Translations under genes and position numbers: made by a program
Assembly: GCA_017547165.1 (NCBI GenBank)
Contig: JAFYQK010000022.1
Location: forward strand, 24,391-88,390
Origin: Bacteroidaceae bacterium
GTDB lineage: Bacteria > Bacteroidota > Bacteroidia > Bacteroidales > Bacteroidaceae
Reading direction: 5' to 3'
Length of the DNA: 64,000 bases
The notes under the pieces: generated by a model
What the model saw: the letters and a program-made list of their open reading frames with translations, nothing else
What the model was told of the DNA's origin: nothing
Databases searched by the model: none
Shown here: positions 26,280-34,976 of the stretch, in pieces
Layout of the letters: every line of letters begins with the position of its first letter
Numbering within the stretch: the first letter of the stretch is position 1

Positions 26280-28745
26280 TTAAATCCTTATCACCTTGTC
26301 CTCGATTCTTTCCTCTAGGATCATTTCGCATACGGGATCCTCTATGATGCGCTGGATGGCACGGCGCAGGGGGCGGGCACCGTATTGGACATCGTAGCCC
26401 TCGGCAACAATTTGTTGCTTGGTGCTATCGGAAATCTCCAGTGTATAACCCATTTCGGAGATGCGACGCAAGAGAGGTTTCAGTTCTATGTCGGCAATCT
26501 TTTGTATGTCCTCGCGCGAAAGCTGGTCGAAATAGATTATGTCGTCCAAACGGTTCAGGAACTCGGGAGCGAACTGCTTCTTCAAGGCCTTCTCCACGAT
26601 GGAGCGTGTCTGTTGCTTGCACTCCTCGTCGGTGGGTGTGCTTTGGAAACCAATGCCTGTGCCGAAGTCCTTAATCTGTCGGGTGCCAGAGTTGCTCGTC
26701 ATGATTATGATGGTATTGCGGAAGTCAATGGTTGTGCCGTTGCCATCGGTCAGTCGGCCCTCGTCCATCACCTGAAGCAGGATGTTGAACACATCGGGAT
26801 GGGCCTTCTCTATCTCGTCGAGCAGAACGATAGAGTAGGGTTTGCGGCGCACACGCTCGGTCAGCTGTCCGCCCTCCTCATAACCAACGTATCCCGGAGG
26901 CGCACCCATCATACGGCTCACGGTGTGCTTCTCGCCATACTCGCTCATGTCTATGCGTATGAGCGAAGCCTCGCTACCGAACATCTCCACCGCCAAGCGC
27001 TTGGTCAGATAGGTCTTGCCCACACCCGTAGGACCAACGAAGAGGAAGGTGCCAATGGGGCGGTTGGGGTCTTTCAACCCCACACGGCTACGCTGAATGG
27101 CACGCACCACCTTGCGCACGGCATCGTCCTGTCCGATGACATTGCCCTGAAGGTTCTTGTCAAGCATGCGAAGGCGCTGATTCTCCTCACTTCCGATGCG
27201 GTGAGCCGGTATGCTGGTCATTATGCTCACTATCTGAGCCACCGTTTCGCCTGTCACCTCGGTTCGGTTCTGCTCCTGTTGCTCCACCCAAGCCTGTTGG
27301 AGTTGTTCCAACTGCTCGCTCTTCATCTGCAACTCGTCGCGAAGGTCGGCAGCCGCCTCATAGTTCTGTGCCTTGATGGCCATATTCTTGCGCTCCTCTA
27401 TGCTGCGCAATTCCTCCTCCAGCTTGTCCATCTCGGTGCTTGTGGGGATATTGGAGATATGCATGCGTGCACCGCTCTCGTCCATGGCATCTATAGCCTT
27501 GTCGGGGAAGGCACGGTCGCTGATGTAGCGTTGTGTGAGCTGTACGCAAGCCTCCAGAGCCTCATCGGTGTAGTGCACCTTGTGGTGCTTCTCGTAGGCA
27601 GGCTTCAGGCGATGCAAAATTTGCAAAGTCTCCTCGGCCGTGGTGGGAGCCACCATTATCTTCTGGAAACGGCGGTCAAGAGCGCCATCCTTCTCTATGG
27701 TCTTGCGGAACTCGTCTATCGTGGTGGCACCGATGCACTGCATCTGTCCGCGTGCAAGGGCAGGTTTCAGCATATTGGCGGCATCCATGCTGCCTTGCGA
27801 ACCTCCGGCACCGATGATGGTGTGTATCTCGTCTATATATATAATAATGTCGGGATTCTTCTCCAATTCCATGAGCAGATTGCGCACACGCTCCTCGAAC
27901 TGACCACGGAACTTTGTACCTGCCACCAGGGCAGCCATGTCCAATGTGAGCACACGCTTGCCCCAGAGTTGGCGAGCCACCTTGCGCTCAATGATGCGCT
28001 GGGCCAGTCCCTCCACAATGGCACTCTTGCCCACACCGGGTTCGCCGATGAGGATGGGGTTATTCTTCTTGCGGCGTGAGAGAATCTGCGCCACACGCTC
28101 CATCTCCTTGTCACGACCAACCACAGGGTCCAACTCACCCTTGCGAGCTTTCTCTGTCAGGTCGGTGCAGAAGTTGTCCAGCACAGGAGTACCTGTCTTT
28201 GAAGTCTTCTTCTTTGTCAGGGTGGGAGAGTCGCCCGAAGCATCGTCGTTACTCATCTCATATTCTCTGTCAGCAGGTTCGTCATCCTCGTCGTTATCGC
28301 TGGTTTGACTATATCCGTTCTGAACCTCGCCATATATATTTTCGCGAGTCAGTCCATGCTCCTGTAAAACTTTCTGTATAGGGCTACCCTGATCCTTGAG
28401 CATAGCCTTCAGCAGATGTTCCGTGTCCACCTCATCAGCATGCTGTGCTCTGGCTTCCAGAATGCTCAGACGCATCAGGCGTGTTGCCTCACGATTCAGT
28501 TCCATAGAGTTCTTGTCGGGCACCACCTCCACCTTTCTTTCGCCCACCATCTTCTCCAGATGACGTTTCAGCGAAAGCAGGTCGGGTTGTACCCTGTGCA
28601 TCATGCGTGTAGCATTACTGACATTTTGTCTCAGCATGCCAAGCAACAGATGTTCGGGTGACACATTGTCACATTCGGTGCGTTCAGCCTCTTCTCTTGA
28701 GAAGTTGAAAACCGATGCCATATCGTTTGAGAACTTGTTGTTCAT
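26280..28745 (-). CDS. clpC: ClpC-type AAA+ unfoldase
   Basis: An 821-residue protein started at ATG 28745 ([20 protein letters not shown]); the longer frame adds an unconserved 16 residues. Clp-N repeats ([29 protein letters not shown]), D1 AAA domain (Walker A GEPGVGKS, Walker [11 protein letters not shown]), a UVR-type coiled middle ([19 protein letters not shown]), and D2 ([21 protein letters not shown]) occur in order. The acidic linker of about residues 155-185 ([15 protein letters not shown]) is a variable feature. With ClpP it degrades misfolded proteins. Upstream of the tRNA, transcribed away from it. Confidence 0.95.
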   Translation of the reverse strand: MNNKFSNDMASVFNFSREEAERTECDNVSPEHLLLGMLRQNVSNATRMMHRVQPDLLSLKRHLEKMVGERKVEVVPDKNSMELNREATRLMRLSILEARAQHADEVDTEHLLKAMLKDQGSPIQKVLQEHGLTRENIYGEVQNGYSQTSDNDEDDEPADREYEMSNDDASGDSPTLTKKKTSKTGTPVLDNFCTDLTEKARKGELDPVVGRDKEMERVAQILSRRKKNNPILIGEPGVGKSAIVEGLAQRIIERKVARQLWGKRVLTLDMAALVAGTKFRGQFEERVRNLLMELEKNPDIIIYIDEIHTIIGAGGSQGSMDAANMLKPALARGQMQCIGATTIDEFRKTIEKDGALDRRFQKIMVAPTTAEETLQILHRLKPAYEKHHKVHYTDEALEACVQLTQRYISDRAFPDKAIDAMDESGARMHISNIPTSTEMDKLEEELRSIEERKNMAIKAQNYEAAADLRDELQMKSEQLEQLQQAWVEQQEQNRTEVTGETVAQIVSIMTSIPAHRIGSEENQRLRMLDKNLQGNVIGQDDAVRKVVRAIQRSRVGLKDPNRPIGTFLFVGPTGVGKTYLTKRLAVEMFGSEASLIRIDMSEYGEKHTVSRMMGAPPGYVGYEEGGQLTERVRRKPYSIVLLDEIEKAHPDVFNILLQVMDEGRLTDGNGTTIDFRNTIIIMTSNSGTRQIKDFGTGIGFQSTPTDEECKQQTRSIVEKALKKQFAPEFLNRLDDIIYFDQLSREDIQKIADIELKPLLRRISEMGYTLEISDSTKQQIVAEGYDVQYGARPLRRAIQRIIEDPVCEMILEERIEDKVIRI

Positions 28746-28860
28746 AGTGTGAATCTGTGATATGTTGCCATTTTTAGTGTTTATATGCAACATAGTTACA
28801 TACTATATTTTACAAGAATCGTGCCAAAAATCCCCCAAAGCAAAAATATTTTTCCATTTC

Positions 28861-28892
28861 TTTGGTAATTATTCCGAATCTTTATACCTTTG
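28861..28892 (+). promoter_or_regulatory. Bacteroidetes promoter of the tRNA gene
   Basis: TTTG at 28861-28864 and TACCTTTG at 28885-28892 with a 20-base spacer, the ideal arrangement. Transcription should begin around 28899, about 45 bases before the tRNA. Confidence 0.82.
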
Positions 28893-28944
28893 CACTCGCA
28901 AACAAAGGAACTTGCCTTGCTTTGTGTTGCAAAAATAAAAGGAT

Positions 28945-29019
28945 GGTTCGGTAGCTCAGTTGGATTAGAGCAGCAGCCTTCTAAGCTGCGGGTCAAGGGT
29001 TCGAGCCCCTTCCGAATCA
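28945..29019 (+). tRNA. tRNA-Arg (anticodon TCT)
   Basis: All four arms fold: acceptor GGTTCGG/CCGAATC (one G-U), D arm GCTC/GAGC, anticodon stem GCAGC/GCTGC with loop CTTCTAA so anticodon TCT, T arm AAGGG TTCGAGC CCCTT. The 3' CCA is not encoded, so it must be added after transcription. It reads AGA (and AGG by wobble). Confidence 0.96.
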
Positions 29020-29043
29020 CCTAAGTAGTTAAAAAAGTGTTTT

Positions 29044-29073
29044 AGAGGACTCTGAAAATGGGTCCTCTTTTTT
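29044..29073 (+). terminator. Rho-independent terminator after tRNA-Arg
   Basis: AGAGGAC and GTCCTCT pair around an 11-base loop and are followed by a T run. It lies 24 bases after the tRNA. Confidence 0.88.
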
Positions 29074-29272
29074 GTTTCTGTAACTACTTGATGCTTTAAA
29101 TATTAATGCTATATTCAGAGAGAATTTTAAACTTTGGCGTGATATGTTAGTTCTCTGCTAAATATTAACACAAAAAGGACTCCTTGTGTGTATTGAAATG
29201 AGTATATATTTCAAGTCCGATTTGTCTTTGGATTGATGTCTCCTAAACTTTCGGATACTGACATGGGAATTG
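29074..29272. other. Gene-free stretch
   Basis: About 200 AT-rich bases between the tRNA terminator and the terminator of the opposite-strand carboxyltransferase gene. No ORF with protein-like composition and no repeat seen. Confidence 0.6.
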
Positions 29273-29308
29273 AAAAAGCCTTGCTCCACTTACAGGAACA
29301 AGACTTTT
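29273..29308 (-). terminator. Rho-independent terminator after the carboxyltransferase gene
   Basis: On the minus strand AAAAGTCTTGTTCC and GGAGCAAGGCTTTT pair over 14 positions with two G-U pairs, followed by T. It lies 25 bases after the gene's stop. The plus strand would have two mismatches instead, which confirms direction. Confidence 0.85.
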
Positions 29309-29332
29309 ATAATTTTTAAGGAGACGAGACGC

Positions 29333-31111
29333 TTAGGAGCGGGTTCTGTCGATATATGCTATCACATCACCCTTCATGACGTGCGAACCTTGTTTTGCAA
29401 TGATGTCCACAAGAACACCACCCAATGCTGCTGGGAGTTCAATAATTTGTCCATAATCGTTTTCTATATAGCATAGGAATTCGCCCTCCTTATACTTCTT
29501 GCCAATATATGGTTCTATGCTTTTTACGCATTCACATCCACCGCCTATTTCCCACATAATGGTACCCTTCTCGGGTGCTACTATGGCATCTGCCTTGGCA
29601 TGTTTGATAGCACATACCTCTTCATAACTAAGTCCTCCTGCCAGAGCTTTATCCTTTTCCTTCTGCAAGTCGGCAAGAAAACGCTTCTTGGCCGAACCGC
29701 TCTTATATTCGCGATACTGGGCTTCGTGCATGGCAAACTCAAAGAGTTCTTCGTCGTCCTCTCCAAATTCCCAACCATTCTCTTGCATTTCCTTGCGGAA
29801 GCGGTCAAGTTCATCGGGATAGTAACTCTGCGGATCTGCATCGGTGAATTCCAGTCCCTTCTGCTTGGCAAGTTCAACAATCTCTGGTGCCACTTCACCT
29901 GGCAACTTGCCACTCTTGCCCAATATCATGCCCCAAATAGAATTGTCCATCATAGAATATCGTGGATTGCCCTTAGATTCTGCAAACAAGTTCATTAAGG
30001 CTATATTCTTAACATACTGAGAGAAGGGTGTTACCAATGGAGGATAACCCACCTTGGGCCATACATATGCAACCTCGTCAAACAATTTTACCAACAATGC
30101 ATCTTCTGTGAATGGAGCCTCACCCTTGGCAACACGATTGTTGTTGATAGCACCCATCATACCTGTGAGGTCGGCCATCATCGATCCCATCATGCCTCCA
30201 GGAAGACCGCATCCGAGTAGCAGAGAAGACATCAGTTTGTTGTTTGCATTCATGAAATATCCAAGGAAATCGTCAATAAACTCCTGCGTCAGTTTGCGTG
30301 CTTCCATATATGCCTCCATGTTGATCTCTGGAACATCAAAACCAGCATGTTTCAACATGGATTGCACTGAGATGATATCAGGATGCACCTTACCCCATGA
30401 AAGCGGTTCTATGGCGGTGTCAATAATATCGGCGCCATTGCGGCATACCTCAAGAATTGAAGCCATAGAAAGTCCGGGGCCGCTGTGTCCGTGATACTGG
30501 ATAATGACCTCAGGATGCTTCTCCTTGATCATGCGGGTAAGTTGGCCCAACATTGCAGGTTGACCTATACCGGCCATATCCTTCAAACATATTTCTGGAG
30601 CACCTGCCTGAATAAGTTGCTCAGCTATGTTGGCATAATATTCTGCTGTATGTATTGGAGAATTGGTAATACACAATGTGCCTTGCGGTGTCATGCCAGC
30701 TTCCAAAGCATACTTGATGGAAGGAATAATATTGCGTACATCGTTCAAACCGCAAAAAATACGGGTGATGTCAGTGCCCTGCGCATGCTTTACCTTATAC
30801 ATCAGTCGGCGAACATCGGCAGGTACAGGAAACATACGCAAACCATTCAAACCACGATCCAGCATGTGAGTCTTAATGCCTGCTTCCTTGAAAGGTTTGG
30901 TGAAAGCGCGCACTGCATTATTGGGATTTTCGCCATACATGAGATTCACCTGTTCGAAGGCACCGCCATTGGTTTCAACACGACTGAAACATCCCATCTT
31001 CACAATGACTGGAGCTATGCGTTCCAATTGGTCTATCCGAGGCTGGAATTTGCCAGAAGACTGAAACATGTCGCGATAAACGAGACTGAATTGTATTCTG
31101 CGTTTCTCCAT
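29333..31111 (-). CDS. Carboxyltransferase / biotinyl-like protein (oxaloacetate decarboxylase alpha or pyruvate carboxylase B type)
   Basis: A 592-residue protein started at ATG 31111 (MEKRRIQFSLVYRDMFQSSG); ATG 31123 is an alternative. The HMG-lyase-like barrel keeps the metal ligands: Asp14 (YRDMFQ), Lys177 (EICLKDMAG), His207 and His209 (QYHGHSGPG). The conserved carboxylase domain and a biotinyl-like C-terminus (APEKGTIMWEI, KYKEGEFLCYIENDYGQ, KGDVIAYID) follow. The biotin site, normally EAMKM, reads ENDYG at about 550-554, so the lysine that carries biotin is absent. The family moves carboxyl groups between oxaloacetate and biotin; here a separate biotin carrier or a different reaction must be assumed. 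Related Bacteroidetes proteins appear similar in this respect. Confidence 0.82.
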   Translation of the reverse strand: MEKRRIQFSLVYRDMFQSSGKFQPRIDQLERIAPVIVKMGCFSRVETNGGAFEQVNLMYGENPNNAVRAFTKPFKEAGIKTHMLDRGLNGLRMFPVPADVRRLMYKVKHAQGTDITRIFCGLNDVRNIIPSIKYALEAGMTPQGTLCITNSPIHTAEYYANIAEQLIQAGAPEICLKDMAGIGQPAMLGQLTRMIKEKHPEVIIQYHGHSGPGLSMASILEVCRNGADIIDTAIEPLSWGKVHPDIISVQSMLKHAGFDVPEINMEAYMEARKLTQEFIDDFLGYFMNANNKLMSSLLLGCGLPGGMMGSMMADLTGMMGAINNNRVAKGEAPFTEDALLVKLFDEVAYVWPKVGYPPLVTPFSQYVKNIALMNLFAESKGNPRYSMMDNSIWGMILGKSGKLPGEVAPEIVELAKQKGLEFTDADPQSYYPDELDRFRKEMQENGWEFGEDDEELFEFAMHEAQYREYKSGSAKKRFLADLQKEKDKALAGGLSYEEVCAIKHAKADAIVAPEKGTIMWEIGGGCECVKSIEPYIGKKYKEGEFLCYIENDYGQIIELPAALGGVLVDIIAKQGSHVMKGDVIAYIDRTRS

Positions 31112-31221
31112 AATACGATACATTTAAGGTTAAACTTCAAGGCAAAGATAACAAAAAAAGTCAAGATAAAGAGCAAGGGGGAAATACATTTTTTATAAAA
31201 TCTAGGTTGTAAGCCACCCGC

Positions 31222-31283
31222 GGTGAGGGGTGAGAGGTGAGGGGTGAGAGGTGAGAGTGGAGCGGATGAGCGGTGAGCGTGAG
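31222..31283 (+). repeat. GGTGAG-rich dispersed repeat, copy 1
   Basis: Imperfect tandem units of GGTGAGNG, ending with GAGCGGATGAG. A close copy of the same pattern, including GCGGATGAG, lies in frame inside mfd at 51882-51939. Confidence 0.7.
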
Positions 31284-31930
31284 TATCTTCGCGATTTCCT
31301 GATGCAAAGATACGACATCGTTTTAGCGAGGTGAGAGATAGTGAGAAATAGCGTTGCGGACATCGTATTGTTTGGTGGCAAAGAAAATATTCTTTCAGGT
31401 GAAACAATGCGGTGTTTGTTGTGTGATATTATGGTGTGTATGAGGTGGTGGCACCCCTTGAGTGTTTTTCATGCTATGGTTACATCCTGCAGTCAAACAA
31501 ATCCGTATGGATAAGCAAGTGTTAAAAAAACCTAAAAAGAGTCAACCTATTTCAGTACAAGACTCTGTCAGTTTGTTTAAAAGCCAAAATCCGTCATTAG
31601 CTGTTATGCGCTGATTACCGATTTTGGGGGGGACGCAGTATGCATGGATTGCCAAGAAAGGCGAAATATATTTTTTATAATATAGGTAATTATTTATAAT
31701 AAACCTTCTTTGGGTAGTGCAACAAGGAGGAAGGCAGTATGCCGTGATTTTAACTGACGACTCCAGTATGCGAGGTATGCTACAGAACCATTGCGCAATA
31801 GCTCAAAAAATAAATATAGCGAAATGCTTACTTGGTGTCAGCTGATTGTAATTAGATGCGTGCTGACCAGATGAGCGTGATAGAAGAACGGTTTGGGAGA
31901 AGCTTGATTGCACCAGAAATCTTGTAACAG

Positions 31931-31968
31931 AAAAAATCCACACCTGATCCAATTGGATGAGGTGTGGA
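31931..31968 (-). terminator. Rho-independent terminator after glyA
   Basis: TCCACACC and GGTGTGGA pair, with ATCCAAT/ATTGGAT extending the stem inside; T6 follows on the minus strand. It lies 38 bases after the glyA stop. Confidence 0.88.
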
Positions 31969-32005
31969 AAAACACTAATCTGGTGAACCTAGGAAATTCA
32001 TTTAA

Positions 32006-33280
32006 TTACCATGCGAAAAGTTTATATCCTTTCATTAGTGTGTTTACTTCGGTGCGAACGGCAGAGATGTTCTCCTCGTTCTCGGGATCATTGAGAACGC
32101 GTTCGATTAGAGATGCTATTGTGCCCATCATATCTTCTTTGACACCACGTGTGGTGATGGCTGGTGTACCAAGACGGATACCAGATGTCTGGAAGGCAGA
32201 ACGGCTATCAAAGGGAACCATATTCTTGTTAACGGTGATGTCGGCGGCAACAAGCGCTTTTTCGGCAACCTTACCGGTGAGGTCGGGGTACTTGGTGCGC
32301 AGGTCAACGAGCATGGAATGGTTGTCGGTACCTCCGCTGACGATGAAGAAACCACGATTTTGCAATTCTTCGGCAAGAGCGGCGGCATTCTTCTTCACCT
32401 GAAGGGCATACTCCTTGAACTTAGGGTCCAATGCTTCACCAAAGGCAACTGCTTTGGCGGCGATGACATGCTCGAGGGGACCTCCTTGTGTGCCAGGGAA
32501 TACGGCGCTGTTCAACAATGCAGACATCATTTTCACCTCTCCCTTTGGAGTTGTCTTGCCCCATGGGTTGGGGAAGTCTTTGCCCATGAGGATGATGCCA
32601 CCGCGAGGACCACGGAGGGTCTTGTGGGTGGTTGAGGTGACAATGTGGGCATATTTTACAGGATTGTCGAGCAAGCCTGCTGCTATTAGACCAGCGGGAT
32701 GTGCCATGTCGATCATAAGAAGTGCTCCTACTTTGTCTGCAATCTCACGCATGCGCTTATAATCCCACTCGCGGCTATAGGCCGAACCACCGCCAACGAT
32801 GAGTTTTGGTTTGTGCTCAAGTGCAAGGCGTTCCATCTCGTCGTAGTCGACACGACCGGTTTCCTTATTGAGATTATAACCAATGGGGTTATAGTTGATA
32901 CCCGATGTGTTTACGGCAGAACCATGAGAGAGGTGGCCACCGTGGTCGAGATTAAGTCCCATGAAGGTATCGCCTATATTGAGGCATGCCAAAAAGACGG
33001 CAGCATTTGCCTGTGCTCCAGAGTGGGGCTGTACATTGGCATATTCTGCATCAAAGAGTTTGCATATGCGTTCGATAGCCAAATCCTCTACCTTGTCAAC
33101 CACCTGGCAACCGCCATAATAGCGCTTGCCTGGATAGCCTTCGGCATATTTGTTGGTAAGAACACTGCCCATGGCTTGCATTACCTGATCGGATACGAAA
33201 TTCTCGCTTGCGATGAGTTCTATGCCTCGCATTTGGCGAGAATGTTCTTCGTTGATTAAATCAAAGACAAGATTATCCAT
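32006..33280 (-). CDS. glyA: Serine hydroxymethyltransferase
   Basis: A 424-residue PLP enzyme that interconverts serine and glycine and supplies one-carbon units to folate. [44 protein letters not shown], and [16 protein letters not shown] (PLP lysine in THKTL, here preceded by HIVT) are all present. Length and ends fit the family. A -7 box may lie at 33359-33366 on the minus strand. Strong terminator follows. Confidence 0.97.
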   Translation of the reverse strand: MDNLVFDLINEEHSRQMRGIELIASENFVSDQVMQAMGSVLTNKYAEGYPGKRYYGGCQVVDKVEDLAIERICKLFDAEYANVQPHSGAQANAAVFLACLNIGDTFMGLNLDHGGHLSHGSAVNTSGINYNPIGYNLNKETGRVDYDEMERLALEHKPKLIVGGGSAYSREWDYKRMREIADKVGALLMIDMAHPAGLIAAGLLDNPVKYAHIVTSTTHKTLRGPRGGIILMGKDFPNPWGKTTPKGEVKMMSALLNSAVFPGTQGGPLEHVIAAKAVAFGEALDPKFKEYALQVKKNAAALAEELQNRGFFIVSGGTDNHSMLVDLRTKYPDLTGKVAEKALVAADITVNKNMVPFDSRSAFQTSGIRLGTPAITTRGVKEDMMGTIASLIERVLNDPENEENISAVRTEVNTLMKGYKLFAW

Positions 33281-33464
33281 ATGATTTGGAGTTTAAATTT
33301 TTCTGAATGGGTTAGATGTATTTGTTATAAGATAATTCAAGACGAATCATATCCGTTGCAAAAATATAGTTTTTTTTTGTCTTAATAAACTAAATAATGT
33401 ATAATTTTATAGTATTTGCCTATTTTTGATATTAAGGACAATAGGATTTGTATTTTAAAAGTTG

Positions 33465-33472
33465 TATCTTTG
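33465..33472 (+). promoter_or_regulatory. Bacteroidetes -7 box of pyrBI
   Basis: TATCTTTG, 29 bases before the pyrB ATG at 33502. A TTTG lies upstream but with a short spacer of 14, so the -33 part is unclear. Confidence 0.55.
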
Positions 33473-33501
33473 GCGTGGAAAATAGTGTAAGGTATTGTAC
33501 C

Positions 33502-34446
33502 ATGAAGAATAGAAGTCTTGTGACCCTTGCTGGTCACTCCCGAGAAAAGATTGAGTATCTTATAAAGATGGCTCAGGAGTTTGAAAAGCATCCCAACCGT
33601 CGATTGCTTGCCGGCAGGGTAGTGGCAACCCTGTTTTTTGAGCCATCGACAAGAACACGCCTCAGTTTTGAAACTGCCGCCAACAGATTGGGAGCGCGTG
33701 TTATTGGATTTGCCGACCCCAAGGTGACAAGCGGCACCAAGGGTGAAACGCTCAAGGACACGATAATGATGGTGTCGAGTTATGCTGATGTCATTGTTAT
33801 GCGCCACTATCTTGAGGGTGCTGCCTTGTATGCCAGCGAGGTGGCTCCAGTGCCTATAATGAATGCCGGAGATGGTGCTAACCAGCATCCGTCGCAAACG
33901 ATGCTCGACCTATATACTATTTATCAGACACAGGGCACACTTGATAACCTTAATATCTATATGGTTGGCGACCTGAAGTATGGTCGCACCGTTCACTCAT
34001 TGCTGATGGCAATGCGTCACTTCAATCCCACTTTCCACTTTATTGCTCCTGACGAATTGGCAATGCCCGGTGTGTATAAGAGGTATTGTGAGGAGTATGG
34101 TATTAAATATGTTGAGCATAAGGATTTTGATGCCGATACAATAAGTGATGCCGATATACTGTATATGACTCGTGTACAGAAGGAAAGATTTGTGGACCTC
34201 GATGAGTATGAGAGGGTTAAGGACCGCTATTTGCTCAAGAAGGATATGCTTGTAAAGGCACGTGAAAATATGAAGATCTTACACCCGTTGCCACGTGTGA
34301 ACGAGATAGAGTACAGCATTGACGATACACCTTATGCATACTATTTCCAGCAGGCTCAAAATGGTTTGTATGCCCGTCAAGCCCTGATCTGTGATGTGTT
34401 AGGCATCACTCTTGAGGATGTGATTAACGACAAGACGATATTGTAA
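33502..34446 (+). CDS. pyrB: Aspartate carbamoyltransferase, catalytic subunit
   Basis: A 314-residue enzyme that makes carbamoyl-aspartate, the first committed step of pyrimidine synthesis. The start at 33502 ([20 protein letters not shown]) matches the family; the longer frame begins inside the promoter. Carbamoyl-phosphate site [26 protein letters not shown], active-site [13 protein letters not shown], and the C-terminal HPLPRVNEI motif are present. The regulatory subunit follows 30 bases later, so an allosteric E. coli-like holoenzyme is expected. Confidence 0.97.
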   Translation: MKNRSLVTLAGHSREKIEYLIKMAQEFEKHPNRRLLAGRVVATLFFEPSTRTRLSFETAANRLGARVIGFADPKVTSGTKGETLKDTIMMVSSYADVIVMRHYLEGAALYASEVAPVPIMNAGDGANQHPSQTMLDLYTIYQTQGTLDNLNIYMVGDLKYGRTVHSLLMAMRHFNPTFHFIAPDELAMPGVYKRYCEEYGIKYVEHKDFDADTISDADILYMTRVQKERFVDLDEYERVKDRYLLKKDMLVKARENMKILHPLPRVNEIEYSIDDTPYAYYFQQAQNGLYARQALICDVLGITLEDVINDKTIL

Positions 34447-34476
34447 AACACACAAAAATATACACCTCCCTTTTTT

Positions 34477-34935
34477 ATGAACAAGAAGGAAATGATGGTT
34501 GCCGCCATAGAAAACGGTACCGTATTAGACCATATACCAAGTGAAAGACTCTTCGACGTGGTTAGTTTGCTCCATTTGGATAAGATGAGCAATGCCATCA
34601 CCATAGGATATAATCTGAAGAGCGCTGTTATGGGCAGCAAGAGCATTATAAAGATTGCCGACAAATATTTTACGGATGAGGAACTCAACCAACTCTCGGT
34701 TGTGGCGCCCAATATCACAATGTGCGTCATTAAGGACTATGAGATAATTGAAAAGCGCATGGTTGTGATGCCCGAGAACCTTATCGGCATTGTGAAATGC
34801 CCCAACCCCAAGTGTATCACCAACAATGAGCCTATGCTGACACGTTTCAGTGCCGTTGGCGAGGCTAAGGATATTGTTAGATGCAGCTATTGCAACAAGG
34901 ATGTGGAACTAAATGATGTATGCATTGTAGAGTGA
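34477..34935 (+). CDS. pyrI: Aspartate carbamoyltransferase, regulatory subunit
   Basis: A 152-residue protein that binds CTP/ATP in its N-terminal half (ENGTVLDHIPSERLFDVVSL) and contacts PyrB through a C-terminal zinc domain. Four zinc cysteines are seen: CPNPKC and CSYC. Forms the c6r6 complex with PyrB. Confidence 0.97.
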   Translation: MNKKEMMVAAIENGTVLDHIPSERLFDVVSLLHLDKMSNAITIGYNLKSAVMGSKSIIKIADKYFTDEELNQLSVVAPNITMCVIKDYEIIEKRMVVMPENLIGIVKCPNPKCITNNEPMLTRFSAVGEAKDIVRCSYCNKDVELNDVCIVE

Positions 34936-34976
34936 TGCCCTATACATTATTATATAATTGCGCAATAGGATAGCGT

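Larger units (their letters stand above)
31124..32005. other. 880-base gene-free region with a GGTGAG repeat
   Basis: No convincing gene. On the left is a minus-strand -7 box (31143-31150, TATCTTTG) for the carboxyltransferase gene, then a GGTGAG-rich repeat (31222-31283), an isolated 34-codon frame (31508-31612) of no recognised family, a G7 run at about 31626, and the glyA terminator on the right. It looks like decayed sequence. Confidence 0.5.

Noticed and set aside
26385-28079. Long plus-strand frame of 564 codons opposite clpC
   Set aside because: It is a shadow of strongly GC-biased clpC codons: Leu/His/Val-rich, no homology, no promoter or start context.
28945-29019. tRNA as integration site of an element
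   Set aside because: No integrase gene and no repeat of the tRNA 3' end were found within the window.
31508-31612. 34-codon frame as a gene
   Set aside because: Short, no promoter at good distance, no recognised family and no neighbours in operon.
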